DNA from: Microbispora sp. NBC_01189
GTDB lineage: Bacteria; Actinomycetota; Actinomycetes; Streptosporangiales; Streptosporangiaceae
NCBI RefSeq assembly: GCF_036010665.1
Contig: NZ_CP108581.1
Location: 751,501-815,500, forward strand
DNA: 64,000 nt
Reading direction: 5' to 3'
The position numbers and the translations under genes were made by a program. The notes beneath the pieces were generated by a model, which was not told the origin of the DNA, did no database searches, and saw only the letters and a program-made list of their open reading frames with translations. Positions 1 through 9,272 of the stretch are shown here, piece by piece; positions within the stretch are counted from its first letter, which is position 1, and each line of letters opens with the position of its first letter.

Positions 1-83
1 GCAGGGCATCGTGGCCTCCAAATGGGGCGAGCGAGGGGACGAAAACCGTATATGTCAATGCCCGGAGTCAGGCGATGAAACGA

Positions 84-539
84 TCAGACCGCCGCGAGCG
101 CCTTGCGGTACTCGTCGAGGTCGCGTGCGGAGCCGATCGGGTTGACGACCTTCCAGCGCACGACTCCCTCGGCGTCGATGACGAACGTGCCCCTGAGGGC
201 GAGCCCCCTGTCCTCATCGAGGACACCGTACGCCCGTGCGACCTCACCATGGGGCCAGAAATCCGACAACAGAGGAAACGTGAAGTTTTCCTGGTCGGCC
301 CAGGCGCGCTGGCTGAACATCGAGTCGACCGAGACCGCCAGCACCTGGACGTCCGCGGGCAGTGAGCCGGCGAACCCGTCGCGGATCGCCGCGAGCTCGC
401 CGTGGCAGACGGGGCTGAACGACAGAGGGTAGAAGACGAGCACCACTCGCCTGCCTCGCAGGTCGGAGAGCCGCACGGGCACACCGTGCTGGTCCTTCAG
501 CGCGAAGTCCGGAGCCCGCTGCCCGACCTCAACCGTCAT
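84..539 (-). CDS. ahpE: Peroxiredoxin, AhpE/BCP type
   Basis: This 151-residue protein is a cytoplasmic thiol peroxidase that reduces peroxides. The thioredoxin-fold start (VGQRAPDFALKDQHG) is followed by the peroxidatic loop FYPLSFSPVC, which places the catalytic cysteine at residue 45. The loop and length match the AhpE subgroup of actinobacteria. I see no resolving cysteine further on, which suggests a one-Cys mechanism that uses an external thiol. A GGGAGGG Shine-Dalgarno sequence lies about 7 bases before the ATG. It sits next to a DUF3052 gene, as ahpE (Rv2238c) does in Mycobacterium tuberculosis. Family call is firm; exact substrate is inferred. Confidence 0.9.
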   Translation of the reverse strand: MTVEVGQRAPDFALKDQHGVPVRLSDLRGRRVVLVFYPLSFSPVCHGELAAIRDGFAGSLPADVQVLAVSVDSMFSQRAWADQENFTFPLLSDFWPHGEVARAYGVLDEDRGLALRGTFVIDAEGVVRWKVVNPIGSARDLDEYRKALAAV

Positions 540-611
540 GAGCAGTCCCTCCCAGGTGTCCGCCCATCAGCCTGCCGTACGGCATCCCCGGGCCGTACGG
601 CAGGGCGACGA

Positions 612-1040
612 TCAGCGGCGGGCCTTCGGGGCGACCAGCCTCGTGCCCGACCAGTCCCTCGCGGCGCTCACGCTGCTCGTCTGGGAAAGCCCGGCGGTCG
701 TCGCGTCCTCACCGATGTCGCTGGGCTCCACGTGGCCGTCGCGCCCCGCCTTCGGGGTGAGCAGCCAGATCTGGCCGCCGTCGGCGAGTGCCGTCATGGC
801 GTCGCTCAGTGCGTCGAAGAGGTCTCCGTCCCCGTCACGCCACCACAGCAGCACGACGTCGACGACGTCCTCGTAGTCCTCTTCCACCAGCTCGTTGCCG
901 GTCAGGTTCTCGATGGACTGGCGCAGCGCCTCGTCACAGTCCTCGTCCCAGCCGACCTCCTGCACCACCTGACCGGCTTTGAGGCCGAGTCTTTCGGCCA
1001 GGCCGCGCTCGCCTTGCGCCTGACCCGCGGTCGCGCTCAC
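612..1040 (-). CDS. DUF3052 family protein
   Basis: The protein has about 142 residues and belongs to DUF3052, a conserved actinobacterial family without a known function. Visible family features are the segment AERLGLKAGQVVQEVGWDED near the N-terminus and an acidic middle followed by VVLLWWRDGDGDL. The GTG at 1040 is chosen because AGGAGGG lies 7 bases before it. The ATG at 1046 would touch the Shine-Dalgarno sequence directly. The last 35 residues are Ser/Thr/Ala-rich and look disordered. It is on the same strand as the peroxiredoxin and 72 bases upstream of it, so co-transcription is likely. Same neighbour as Rv2239c in M. tuberculosis. Confidence 0.85.
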   Translation of the reverse strand: MSATAGQAQGERGLAERLGLKAGQVVQEVGWDEDCDEALRQSIENLTGNELVEEDYEDVVDVVLLWWRDGDGDLFDALSDAMTALADGGQIWLLTPKAGRDGHVEPSDIGEDATTAGLSQTSSVSAARDWSGTRLVAPKARR

Positions 1041-1180
1041 GTTCATCCCTCCTGCTTGGGGTGACCCCGCCCATGTTGCGGTTGTCGCGGCTCATTGAGA
1101 GCCATGCTTCGGCACAGTCCACACGCTGCGACCGGTCGTCGTCAACGGTCGCCACGACGGGTGACCCGCACCGTTATCTC

Positions 1181-1588
1181 TTAATCGGTCAAAAACGACA
1201 AACGGACCCGCCTGTCGGGGTTGTCGACGTTGAGGTCGACCAGGGCGACCGACTGCCAGGTCCCCAGCGCGAGACGGCCCCCCAGGACGGGAACCGTGGC
1301 GTACGGCGGAATGAGTGCGGGCATGACATGCGACCTTCCATGCCCCCTGGAGCCGTGGGCATGCCGCCACCGGTCATCCGCGGGGAGCAGGTCGCCGAGA
1401 GCGGCCAGCAGGTCCTCGTCGCTTCCGGAGCCGAGCTCCAGCAGCGCCACGCCCGCGGTCGCGTGCGGGACGAAGACGTGCAGCAGCCCGTCTCCCCCGC
1501 AGTCGCGGGCGAAGTCCGCGCATTCCCGGGTGATGTCGTGTACGCGCTCCCGCGCGCCGGTCCGCACCTCGATCACCGTCGATTTCAC
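1181..1588 (-). CDS. YjbQ/UPF0047 family protein
   Basis: This 135-residue protein belongs to the YjbQ (UPF0047) family, sometimes annotated as secondary thiamine-phosphate synthase. Family landmarks are LHVFVPHATAGVALLE near residues 36-51, the histidine-rich loop ending GHGRSHVMPAL, and LALGTWQSVALVDLN near the C-terminus. The histidines fit a metal-site trimer fold. A TAATAT box at 1595-1600 (reverse strand) ends 6 bases before the GTG start, so the mRNA is probably leaderless. It lies directly downstream of the DUF1918 gene. The family call is firm; the biological role of these proteins remains uncertain. Confidence 0.88.
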   Translation of the reverse strand: MKSTVIEVRTGARERVHDITRECADFARDCGGDGLLHVFVPHATAGVALLELGSGSDEDLLAALGDLLPADDRWRHAHGSRGHGRSHVMPALIPPYATVPVLGGRLALGTWQSVALVDLNVDNPDRRVRLSFLTD

Positions 1589-1597
1589 ACCGTGATA

Positions 1598-1792
1598 TTA
1601 CGATCCGCGCTGAGCTGCGACGACGACGGCGTCCGGCCCGGGGAAGACGAGCGCCTCGTGCCCGTCCTCGAACCGCACCAGGAACGGCGGACCGCCCTCT
1701 GGACCGCGGACCTCGATGATCTCACCGTGCTTCTCGTGCTCGCCCACGACGGCGCTGTGCACCACGAGCCGGTCTCCTACCGCTGCGTGCAT
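1598..1792 (-). CDS. DUF1918 domain protein
   Basis: This is a 64-residue actinobacterial small protein of the DUF1918 family. The start MHAAVGDRLVVHS and the following pattern HGEIIEVRGPEGGPPFLVRF are typical of the family, which looks like a small SH3-like beta barrel. The reading frame remains open upstream to 1954, but the ATG at 1792 is preceded by a strong GGGGAGGAG Shine-Dalgarno sequence and matches the usual family start. It is 9 bases upstream of the yjbQ-like gene. The function is not known; nucleic-acid binding is possible from the fold type only. Confidence 0.8.
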   Translation of the reverse strand: MHAAVGDRLVVHSAVVGEHEKHGEIIEVRGPEGGPPFLVRFEDGHEALVFPGPDAVVVAAQRGS

Positions 1793-2326
1793 CCCACTCC
1801 TCCCCCTCTTCCAGAGCCTGGTACGGCTATCGCCACCTGGAAAGGGGAGAAACCCTGCCCTCCACAGAGGGAGGGACAACTCATACCAAAACGTTACGTA
1901 AGCCCACAGACCTGCTGGGGTCTTCTCGGTGACCGTGGCGAACGCCCGGAGCACCGCCCGTCCACCCCTCGCCGGGGCCGTACGGAACGGCCCGGGTGAA
2001 GCGGCGCCGGAGGGGGTAGGGGGGAGCGGACGGCACCTTGGGTGACCAGGGGCAACGCCACCCGTTCGCTCTGGGGGAAACCCGGGGGCAACATGGAATG
2101 TGCAGTCTGCGAAAATCGTCCTACCATCGGTGGTCTAGGCCAAGCCGCGTCCGCTGCCAGCGGGGACGGTTCGGTTACCGGGAAGTAGAGATGCGCTTTC
2201 CGGTGGGACGAGACAGGATGGAAGACGACCGCAACGCCGCGACCAAGCGCTGAGCGCATCGCTGCAGGCAACACCGACGTAACAGATCCGACGAGACCAA
2301 AGTCCATTCTCGGAAGGCGAGACCCA
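1793..2326. other. Intergenic region upstream of DUF1918 gene and aceE
   Basis: These 534 bases lie between two divergent genes. I see no convincing coding region: the open frames here have random third-position base use. The right half is the likely aceE promoter and leader and carries a DasR-like palindrome at 2131-2142. The left half should hold the promoter for the leftward genes; it has a 6-bp inverted repeat (CCCTCC/GGAGGG) near 1858-1875. The aceE Shine-Dalgarno sequence GGAAGGCGA lies just before the GTG at 2327. Confidence 0.5.
2131..2142. promoter_or_regulatory. DasR-like operator (dre-type palindrome)
   Basis: The sequence TGGTCTAGGCCA differs at one base from the perfect palindrome TGGTCTAGACCA. 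That palindrome is the core of the dre sites bound by DasR, the GntR/HutC-type regulator of amino-sugar use in Streptomyces. It lies 185 bases upstream of the aceE start in the only large gap on that side. Binding is an inference from similarity; other HutC-type regulators bind related sequences. Confidence 0.4.
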
Positions 2327-5080
2327 GTGGCTTCCGGACGCCAGCGTTTTTCGATCATCAGTGACGGCCTACCCAGCCAGTTGCCTGATGTCGATCCGAG
2401 CGAGACCAACGAATGGCTCGAATCGCTCGACAACGTCATCAAGACCGAGGGCCGCACCCGCGCCCGCTACCTGATGCTCCGGCTGCTCGAGCGCGCCCGG
2501 GAACACCAGGTCGGCGTACCCGGCCTGCGCAGCACGGACTACATCAACACCATTCCCCCCGAGCGCGAGCCCTGGTTCCCCGGAGACGAGTACGTCGAGC
2601 GCCGCATCCGGGCCTACATCCGCTGGAACGCGGCGGTCATGGTCACCCGGGCGAACGCGCGGACCAACGTCGGCGGCCACATCGCCACCTACGCCTCCGC
2701 CGCCTCCCTGTACGAGGTGGGCTTCAACCACTTCTTCCGCGGCAAGGACCACGGGGAGTCGGGCGACCAGGTCTTCATCCAGGGCCACGCGGCCCCGGGC
2801 ATCTACGCCCGCGCGTTCCTGGAGGGCCGCCTCGACGCGCCCCAGCTCGACGCGTTCCGCCAGGAGCTGTCGCACGGGATCAAGGGCCTGCCCTCCTACC
2901 CGCACCCCCGGCTCATGCCGGACTTCTGGGAGTTCCCCACGGTCTCGATGGGCCTCGGCCCGATCGGCGCGATCTACCAGGCGCGGTTCAACCGCTACCT
3001 GCTCAGCCGCAAGATCAAGGACACCAGCCGCAGCCACGTCTGGTGCTTCCTCGGCGACGGCGAGATGGACGAGCCCGAGTCGCTCGGCGCGATCGGCGTG
3101 GCCGCCCGCGAGGAGCTCGACAACCTCACCTTCGTCATCAACTGCAACCTGCAGCGGCTCGACGGTCCGGTGCGCGGCAACGGCAAGATCATCCAGGAGC
3201 TGGAGTCGTACTTCCGCGGCGCCGGCTGGAACGTCATCAAGGTCGTCTGGGGCCGCGACTGGGACCCGCTGCTGGCGGCCGACGTCGACGGCGTGCTCGT
3301 CAACCAGATGAACACCACCCCCGACGGCCAGTTCCAGACCTACTCGGTCGAGTCGGGCGGCTACATCCGCGACAACTTCTTCGGCGGCGATCCGCGCCTG
3401 CGCAAGATGGTCGAGCACATGTCGGACGACGACATCCGCAAGCTGTCGCGCGGCGGGCACGACTACCGCAAGGTGTACGCCGCGTTCAAGGCGGCCCGCG
3501 AGCACGTCGGCCAGCCGACCGTCATCCTGGCCCAGACGATCAAGGGCTGGACGCTCGGCAAGGACTTCGAGGCGCGCAACGCGACGCACCAGATGAAGAA
3601 GATGAGCAAGGCCGAGCTCAAGGAGTTCCGCGACCGGCTCTACCTGCCCATCCCCGACAAGGACCTCGACGCCGACATCCCGCCGTACTTCCACCCCGGG
3701 GAGAACAACGAGGAGATCGCGTACATGAAGGAGCGCCGGGCGGCGCTCGGCGGTTACCTGCCCAAGCGGGTGGTCCGCGCCAAGCCGCTCAAGCTCCCCG
3801 GCGACCCGGTGTACGCGGGCCTGCGCAAGGGTTCGGGCAAGCAGAACGTCGCCACCACGATGGCGTTCGTCCGTCTGCTCAAGGACCTCATCCGCGACAA
3901 GGAGATCGGCGCGCGGTTCGTGCCGGTCATCCCGGACGAGGCCCGCACGTTCGGTGTGGACGCGATGTTCCCGACCGCCAAGATCTACTCGCCGCACGGG
4001 CAGACGTACGAGGCGGTCGACCGCGAGCTGCTGCTGTCGTACAAGGAGTCGACCGAGGGCCAGATCCTGCACGAGGGGATCAGCGAGGCCGGCTCGATGG
4101 GCTCGGTCATCGCGGCCGGCAGCTCCTACGCCACGCACGGCGAGCACATGATCCCGGTCTACATCTTCTACTCGATGTTCGGGTTCCAGCGGACCGCCGA
4201 CCAGATGTGGCAGCTCGGCGACCAGATGGGCCGGGGCTTCCTGCTCGGCGCCACGGCCGGGCGGACCACGCTGAACGGCGAGGGCCTGCAGCACGAGGAC
4301 GGCCACACCCCGCTGATCGCCTCCACGAACCCCGCCGCCGTGTCGTACGACCCGGCCTGGGCGTTCGAGATCGCGCACATCGTGCGGGACGGTCTGCGGA
4401 GGATGTACGGGGAGCGGCCCGAGAACGTCTTCTACTACCTGACCGTCTACAACGAGCCCTACCCGCAGCCGGCCGAGCCGGAGAACGTCGACGCGGAGGG
4501 CATCCTCAAGGGCCTGTACCTCTTCGCGCCCGCCGCCGGCGAGGGGCCGAAGGCGAACATCCTGGTGTCCGGCGTCGCCGCCCCGTGGGCGCTGGAGGCC
4601 CAGCGGATGCTGGCGGAGGACTGGGGCGTGTCGGCCGCCATCTGGTCGGCGACCTCCTGGAGCGAACTGCGCAGGGACGCCCTCGCCGTCGAGGAGCACA
4701 ACCTGCTCAACCCCGACGCCGAGCAGCGGGTGCCGTACGTCACCGCCAAGCTGTCCGGCGTGCCGGGGCCGTTCGTGGGGGTCAGCGACTACATGCGCGC
4801 CGTCCCCGACCAGATCTCGCAGTGGGTGCCGGGTGACTGGTCCTCGCTCGGGACCGACGGGTTCGGCCTGTCCGACACGCGTTCGGCGCTGCGCCGCCAC
4901 TTCCACGTGGACGCGGCCTCGATCACGCTGGCGGTGCTGACCCAGCTCGCCCGCCGGGGCGAGGTCAAGGCGGAGACGCTGCAGGAGGCGATCGCCCGGT
5001 ATCACCTCAAGAACGGGGTGACCGAGGTGACGGCCCAGCAGACGCCGGAGACCAACGACACCCAGTCCATGGGCGTCTGA
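2327..5080 (+). CDS. aceE: Pyruvate dehydrogenase E1, homodimeric type
   Basis: This 917-residue enzyme is the thiamine-diphosphate-dependent E1 of the pyruvate dehydrogenase complex. It decarboxylates pyruvate and passes the acetyl group to lipoyl-E2. The thiamine-binding motif runs from [10 protein letters not shown] to [14 protein letters not shown], and the transketolase-like middle ([13 protein letters not shown]) and C-terminal domains are present. Length is normal for the homodimeric AceE family. The GTG start follows GGAAGGCGA. No E2 or E3 gene is next to it, which is usual in actinobacteria. A dre-like palindrome upstream suggests carbon-source control. A second, shorter AceE paralogue lies at 45092-47548. 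Confidence 0.97.
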   Translation: MASGRQRFSIISDGLPSQLPDVDPSETNEWLESLDNVIKTEGRTRARYLMLRLLERAREHQVGVPGLRSTDYINTIPPEREPWFPGDEYVERRIRAYIRWNAAVMVTRANARTNVGGHIATYASAASLYEVGFNHFFRGKDHGESGDQVFIQGHAAPGIYARAFLEGRLDAPQLDAFRQELSHGIKGLPSYPHPRLMPDFWEFPTVSMGLGPIGAIYQARFNRYLLSRKIKDTSRSHVWCFLGDGEMDEPESLGAIGVAAREELDNLTFVINCNLQRLDGPVRGNGKIIQELESYFRGAGWNVIKVVWGRDWDPLLAADVDGVLVNQMNTTPDGQFQTYSVESGGYIRDNFFGGDPRLRKMVEHMSDDDIRKLSRGGHDYRKVYAAFKAAREHVGQPTVILAQTIKGWTLGKDFEARNATHQMKKMSKAELKEFRDRLYLPIPDKDLDADIPPYFHPGENNEEIAYMKERRAALGGYLPKRVVRAKPLKLPGDPVYAGLRKGSGKQNVATTMAFVRLLKDLIRDKEIGARFVPVIPDEARTFGVDAMFPTAKIYSPHGQTYEAVDRELLLSYKESTEGQILHEGISEAGSMGSVIAAGSSYATHGEHMIPVYIFYSMFGFQRTADQMWQLGDQMGRGFLLGATAGRTTLNGEGLQHEDGHTPLIASTNPAAVSYDPAWAFEIAHIVRDGLRRMYGERPENVFYYLTVYNEPYPQPAEPENVDAEGILKGLYLFAPAAGEGPKANILVSGVAAPWALEAQRMLAEDWGVSAAIWSATSWSELRRDALAVEEHNLLNPDAEQRVPYVTAKLSGVPGPFVGVSDYMRAVPDQISQWVPGDWSSLGTDGFGLSDTRSALRRHFHVDAASITLAVLTQLARRGEVKAETLQEAIARYHLKNGVTEVTAQQTPETNDTQSMGV

Positions 5081-5105
5081 CCGGGCTGACGCGGGAACCA
5101 CGATC

Positions 5106-5137
5106 GACGGCCTCTGCCCCTCCGGGCGGGGGCCGTC
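5106..5137 (+). terminator. Hairpin terminator after aceE
   Basis: GACGGCC (5106-5112) pairs with GGCCGTC (5131-5137), and an inner GCCC pairs with GGGC. The hairpin begins 26 bases after the aceE stop. There is no T-tract, as is common at high GC. Its position 3 bases before the possible GTG at 5141 argues that the following gene starts further downstream. Confidence 0.6.
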
Positions 5138-5209
5138 GGCGTGTCCATTCCAAGCAGTCCCAAGCCAGCTCCAAGCAAGAAACAAGACCAAACCTCCACG
5201 ATTGCTGCC

Positions 5210-7084
5210 GTGGATGGAACGTTCAGAAAATATCTCGGCAGAGTGACCGGAGGGATGGCCGCGCTGGCGGCCGTCGCCGTGGTCGTCACCGCCGTTCCCG
5301 CTTCGGCGGACACCGCAGACGAGGTGCCCGTGGGCACCAAACTGGCCGCGCGCACGCACCCGGCCGTCCAGCTCACCAGCCTCACCTACTCGGGCGAGGT
5401 CGTCGTCCCGACCAGCCAGGTCAGGCAGGGACCGTTCCAGCAGCTGGTCAACGACGCCACCCAGTCCGTGATCGCCGGCAAGATCCCCTCCGACGAACGC
5501 AGCATCGCCAAGTTCCTGTTCCAGCGCATGGCGGCCGACGTCGACCGGTACCTTGAGCCCGTCACGCCGGAACGCACCGCCAAGGCGCAGGTCGGCGGCA
5601 TGTGCACGGGCTGGTGGGTGACCCCCGACGGCTACATGGTCACCGGCGCGCACTGCGTCGAGTTGAACGACGACGAGTTGTCGCAGACCTTCGCGCAGCA
5701 GGCGCTGCAGAAGTTCAACAAGCAGGACGCCAAGGAGATCATCAACGGGCTGCAGGGCATCGAGGCCGACAAGGAGCTTCTCGAGCTCGCCCAGCAGGTC
5801 TACGTCACCTTCAACACCAGCCACCTGCAGATCCGCGGTCTGCAGAAGAGCCTGTCGGTGCTGCAGAGCCTCCCCGGCGGCGGCGTCGACAAGACGGCCA
5901 AGGAGGTCCCGGCCGAGCTCGTGTCGGTGGGCGAGAGCTACCCGGGCAAGGACTTCGCCCTGCTCAAGGTCAACGGCCAGCAGAACCTGCCGACGGTCCC
6001 GCTCGGCGACGACGCGGACGTGCAGACCGGCAACACGCTCTACATCAGCGGCTTCCCCGGCCTGGTGACCAACACCCCGTGGTTCAGCGTCGAGTCGAAG
6101 CTCGACCCCGCGCTGACCGAGGGGCCGTACAACGCCAAGCGCAGCACCCAGGAAGGCGTGCCGTACATCCAGACGCAGGCACCCTCCTACCACGGCAACT
6201 CCGGCGGTCCGGTCTTCAGCCGCGCGGGCAAGGTCGTCGGCATGCTGATCGCCGGCACCGTGAGCGAGAACGGCGAGGCGTCGGAGAACGAGAGCTTCGT
6301 GCTCCCGGTCTCGATCATCAAGGAGAAGCTCAACGAGAAGAACGTGAAGCCCTCCGCGTCGATGACGACGACGAAGTACAACGAGGCGCTCGACGACTTC
6401 TTCCTGCGGCACTACAAGGACGCGCTGCCGAAGTTCCGCGAGGTCCAGGCGCTGTTCCCGAGCCACCCGTACGTCGCGAAGTACATCACCGACTCCCAGC
6501 AGGCGATCTCGTCCGGCAGGGACGAGACCCCGCAGCCGATGTGGGTGTGGATCGCGACCGGAGCCGGCGCCCTGGTCCTGGTCGGCGGCGGCCTCCTGCT
6601 GCTGCTCGTGCTGCGCAGGCGCGGGAAGGCGTCCGCCTCCCCGCAGGGCCGGGCGCCCACGCCCTCGTACGGCGGGAGTCCCTTCCCCGGCCCGAACGGC
6701 GCCTCCTACCCGGCGCAGGTGGGCGCCGGCTACGGACAGCAGCCGGTGAACGGCCAGGTGCTGCCCCAGGGCTGGCAGCCGCAGAGCCTCCCGCCGGCCG
6801 GCGGCGACGCCCAGCGCTCCGGCGGGGGCTACGAGCCTCCGCGTCCCGGAGGGTACGACCCCCAGCGGCCGGGCGAGAGCGGGGAGCCCCAGCGGCCCGA
6901 CGGCGCGACGCAGTACGTGCGCCCCACTCCGTCGCCGTACGCGCAGCAGCCGGGCCGTCCGCAGCCGTCGCAGCCCGTCCCGGACCAGGCCCCGGCCGGC
7001 GCCGACGCTCCCCAGGTCGCCGACCTGGAGCGGGAGATCGCCGAGCTGCGCCGCCAGTTGCAGCACCGTCAGCCGGACGCGTGA
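5210..7084 (+). CDS. Membrane-anchored trypsin-like serine protease
   Basis: The order is signal peptide, S1-type protease domain, one transmembrane helix and a Pro/Gln/Gly-rich tail. Counting from GTG 5210 (624 residues), the signal sequence ends near PASA. The catalytic triad is His148 (TGAHCVE), Asp248 (GKDFALL) and Ser331 (HGNSGGPV). The helix spans about 446-468 and is followed by RRR. The protease should therefore face outside with a disordered tail of about 150 residues inside, ending in a short coiled-coil-like segment (DLEREIAELRRQLQ). GTG 5141 is an open alternative start, but it abuts the aceE terminator and adds low-GC codons. The substrate is not evident. Confidence 0.82.
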   Translation: MDGTFRKYLGRVTGGMAALAAVAVVVTAVPASADTADEVPVGTKLAARTHPAVQLTSLTYSGEVVVPTSQVRQGPFQQLVNDATQSVIAGKIPSDERSIAKFLFQRMAADVDRYLEPVTPERTAKAQVGGMCTGWWVTPDGYMVTGAHCVELNDDELSQTFAQQALQKFNKQDAKEIINGLQGIEADKELLELAQQVYVTFNTSHLQIRGLQKSLSVLQSLPGGGVDKTAKEVPAELVSVGESYPGKDFALLKVNGQQNLPTVPLGDDADVQTGNTLYISGFPGLVTNTPWFSVESKLDPALTEGPYNAKRSTQEGVPYIQTQAPSYHGNSGGPVFSRAGKVVGMLIAGTVSENGEASENESFVLPVSIIKEKLNEKNVKPSASMTTTKYNEALDDFFLRHYKDALPKFREVQALFPSHPYVAKYITDSQQAISSGRDETPQPMWVWIATGAGALVLVGGGLLLLLVLRRRGKASASPQGRAPTPSYGGSPFPGPNGASYPAQVGAGYGQQPVNGQVLPQGWQPQSLPPAGGDAQRSGGGYEPPRPGGYDPQRPGESGEPQRPDGATQYVRPTPSPYAQQPGRPQPSQPVPDQAPAGADAPQVADLEREIAELRRQLQHRQPDA

Positions 7085-7150
7085 CGCGCCGGGCAGGAGG
7101 GCGTCTTCCCCACGCCCTCCGCTCCGCCGGGCACGCGAGGTGACGCCTCC

Positions 7151-7188
7151 GCCGGCCGTCCGCACGGGCACCCGTGCGGACGGCCGGC
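7151..7188. terminator. Perfect 18-bp inverted repeat, two-way terminator
   Basis: GCCGGCCGTCCGCACGGG (7151-7168) is followed after CA by its exact reverse complement (7171-7188). It lies 67 bases after the protease stop, between convergent genes, and would fold the same way on both strands. The rest of the gap 7085-7467 is GC-rich with no supportable gene. Confidence 0.8.
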
Positions 7189-7467
7189 CAGCCCGGCCCG
7201 CCCGGAAGGGGCGTGCGCGGCCAGGGCGGGGAAGGGCCGTCCGTGCGCCCTTGGCGGCCCGGAGGGGAAGGACCCGGGGGAAAGGCGCCGCAGGGGAAGC
7301 ACGGGACGAAGTCCCGGCGGGCGTCCGGACGGCCTCGGTACGCTCCGGCCGGTCGCACCGGCCGTCGCGAAGCTTACTGACGCATCACGCCCACCCTCAC
7401 CTGCACCGGGCGCCGGACCACCTGGGCGCCGGGCCACCTCTCTCCGGGAGTGTGGGCATGTGGAGGG

Positions 7468-7863
7468 TCAGGAGGCAGGGGGGGCGAAGATGCCGAAGAG
7501 GTTGCCCGACGTGTCGTGGAGGTAGGCGAAGTCGGGCCCGTCCTCGTTGCCCACGGCTTTGCTGAGCACCTTTCCGCCGAGGGCCTCCACCTGCCGGCAG
7601 GTCTCCACGACATCGCGGACCATCACGGTGAAGATGGCGTGGCCGGGCATGTCGCCCCCGGTGGCGAACACTCCGCCCTGCACCTCGGCGTCGTCGGCGT
7701 AGCTGATGAGCCGGTAGTCCATGCCCATCGCGTCGGAGTTCTCGTCGGTCCGGAAGCGCCAGCCGAACAGGTCGCCGTAGAACCGCTGGACGCCCTCGGG
7801 GTCGTCGCTCGCGATCTCGAACCAGGCGACCGTGTTGACTGCGGGCTCGGCGGGAGTCGTCAT
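7468..7863 (-). CDS. VOC family (glyoxalase-like) protein
   Basis: The protein has 131 residues and a single vicinal-oxygen-chelate fold unit pair, as in small glyoxalase/bleomycin-resistance-like enzymes. Visible landmarks are VAWFEIASDDPEGVQRFYGD (residues 12-31) and, at the end, FAYLHDTSGNLFGIFAP, typical of the two beta-alpha-beta modules. The ATG at 7863 is preceded by GAGGAAGAG; the frame extends upstream but without family similarity. Just upstream are four 10-bp tandem repeats and then a WYL-type regulator on the same strand, which may control it. The substrate cannot be named. Confidence 0.85.
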   Translation of the reverse strand: MTTPAEPAVNTVAWFEIASDDPEGVQRFYGDLFGWRFRTDENSDAMGMDYRLISYADDAEVQGGVFATGGDMPGHAIFTVMVRDVVETCRQVEALGGKVLSKAVGNEDGPDFAYLHDTSGNLFGIFAPPAS

Positions 7864-7885
7864 CGTCGGTTCTCTTCCTCTGAAG

Positions 7886-7925
7886 TCTGTGCAGCTCTGT
7901 GGAGTTCTGTGGAGTTCTGACGAGC
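7886..7925. repeat. Four 10-bp tandem repeats
   Basis: The units are TCTGTGCAGC, TCTGTGGAGT, TCTGTGGAGT and TCTGACGAGC. They start 23 bases upstream of the VOC gene start codon. The 10-bp period equals about one helical turn, so all units face the same side of the DNA. This would suit cooperative binding by a regulator or could affect the 5' leader of the mRNA. Confidence 0.65.
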
Positions 7926-8121
7926 CGCTCAGCATCTCCTCCCGGCGCCTCCACGTGCTGTCTGCGTGGAAGCGCACGCCGGGCGGCGGGCTCTGAGCGG
8001 GGCGGACCGGATCGGTTCGGGCCGGGACCGGTGCGCCGCTCGCGTGAGTAGAGACTCCCAGCCCCTCGCGACACCCCCCTGTCGGTGTTTCCGGGCCATC
8101 GCGAACGTTTTTTCGAATACT

Positions 8122-8835
8122 TCAGTCGAGTGCCGGAGTTCGCGCGATCATGTGCGGTATGTCGGCGTCGAAAGCCTCCAGAGGCCGTCCGGGCACTGGC
8201 TCCTCGGTGCGGGCGGCGTCGGCGATCCGGTCGAGCCGGAAGACGCGGACGGCGTCGCGCAGGCGGCACCACGCCACCAGATACCACCACCCGCTCCGCC
8301 CGCCGACGAACGCCCCGGGCTCCACCTCCCTCGCGGTGAGGACGCCCTGGGCGTCGGCGTACCGGATACGCAGGACAAGGCCCTTGAGCAGGGCCTCCTC
8401 GATGACCCGGCCGATGGACCCGGTGTATCGCGACTCCGGCTTCTCCTCGGTCAGGATCTGGACGCGGGCCGCCAGCTGACGGGCGCGCTCCCCCTCGGGG
8501 CCCGGCATGGCGGCGACGAGCTTGCGCAGCGCGCTGCGCGCCTCGTCGGCGAAGGGCTGCTGCTCGGTGCGGCTGAGGGCGATCGCCACCGCGACGGCCT
8601 CGGCGGGGGTGAAGTTGAGCGGGGGCAGGGACATGCTCCTGTCCAGGGCGTACCCTCCCCTGCGCCCGACCTCGGCGTAGATGGGCACGCCGGCCTGCTG
8701 CAGCGCGGAGATGTCCCGCTCGATGGTCCGCGAGCTCACCTCGAAACGCTGGGCGAGCTCACGCGCGGACCGGCAGCGCGGGGAGATCGCCCGCAGGTCC
8801 TCGACGATCGCGTAGAGCCGGTCGGTACGGTTCAC
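8122..8835 (-). CDS. YafY-type HTH-WYL transcriptional regulator
   Basis: This 237-residue regulator has a DeoR-like winged helix (about residues 5-55; RELAQRFEVSSRTIERD) and a WYL domain from about 130. The WYL strand reads GWWYLVAWCRLRDAVRVFRL. WYL domains usually bind a small ligand and control DNA binding. The GTG at 8835 gives the usual family start NRTDRLYAIV. An ATG 30 bases upstream lacks a Shine-Dalgarno sequence. It is on the same strand as the VOC gene, with a 258-bp gap, and is the obvious candidate regulator for it. Confidence 0.88.
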   Translation of the reverse strand: MNRTDRLYAIVEDLRAISPRCRSARELAQRFEVSSRTIERDISALQQAGVPIYAEVGRRGGYALDRSMSLPPLNFTPAEAVAVAIALSRTEQQPFADEARSALRKLVAAMPGPEGERARQLAARVQILTEEKPESRYTGSIGRVIEEALLKGLVLRIRYADAQGVLTAREVEPGAFVGGRSGWWYLVAWCRLRDAVRVFRLDRIADAARTEEPVPGRPLEAFDADIPHMIARTPALD

Positions 8836-8958
8836 GCCCCCGAAGGTAGGCCACCCCACCGACATTTTTTCGCTGACCCGTTCGACTCCGGTCGTCCCGG
8901 CTCTGCTTCGAACCTCATCGGGCCCGCTCTCCGCCGCAAGGCCCCGGCGGTGCGCCCG

Positions 8959-9198
8959 TCAGCCGCCGGCGGCTTCGGCGAGGTCGGCCAGGTGGTCGCG
9001 GCCCGGCTCGGGGAAGCGCTCCTCGGTGACCTCCGCCCGGGAGATCCGGTCGAGCCGGATGGGGACCCCGGCCTCCCGGAGCCTGGCCACGTCGCGCACG
9101 ACCGTGCTCCTGCTGACCCCGAGGCGCGAGGCGAGTTCACGGGCCGGCAGGCAGCCGCCGGACTCCAGCTCCTTCACCAGCGCGTCGCGGCGTTTCAT
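8959..9198 (-). CDS. Small orphan HTH protein, YafY-like N-terminus only
   Basis: This protein has 79 residues. The helix-turn-helix segment LASRLGVSRSTVVRDVARLR resembles the DNA-binding end of the adjacent WYL regulator, and the two share RELA and LREAGVPI/LQQAGVPI. There is no WYL domain. After the wing it ends in a short acidic tail. It may be a stand-alone small regulator or the remnant of a duplicated WYL gene. A TAGCGT box lies 6 bases before the ATG, compatible with a leaderless mRNA, which suggests it is expressed. Confidence 0.65.
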   Translation of the reverse strand: MKRRDALVKELESGGCLPARELASRLGVSRSTVVRDVARLREAGVPIRLDRISRAEVTEERFPEPGRDHLADLAEAAGG

Positions 9199-9272
9199 GA
9201 TTCGACGCTACGTCGATCAGCCCGGACAGACCGGTACAACACACCTCACCCAGACGCCACAGCCCTATCACC

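Noticed and set aside
1-83. Possible tRNA or gene end at the left edge
   Set aside because: No cloverleaf arms or T-loop consensus and no coding frame with similarity.
2038-2253. 71-codon ORF upstream of aceE
   Set aside because: Third-position GC is not elevated and it overlaps the dre-like site and probable promoter.
2369-7171. 1600-codon open frame opposite aceE and the protease
   Set aside because: It is a shadow frame produced by high GC at third positions; it crosses two real genes and a terminator and has no recognisable domain.
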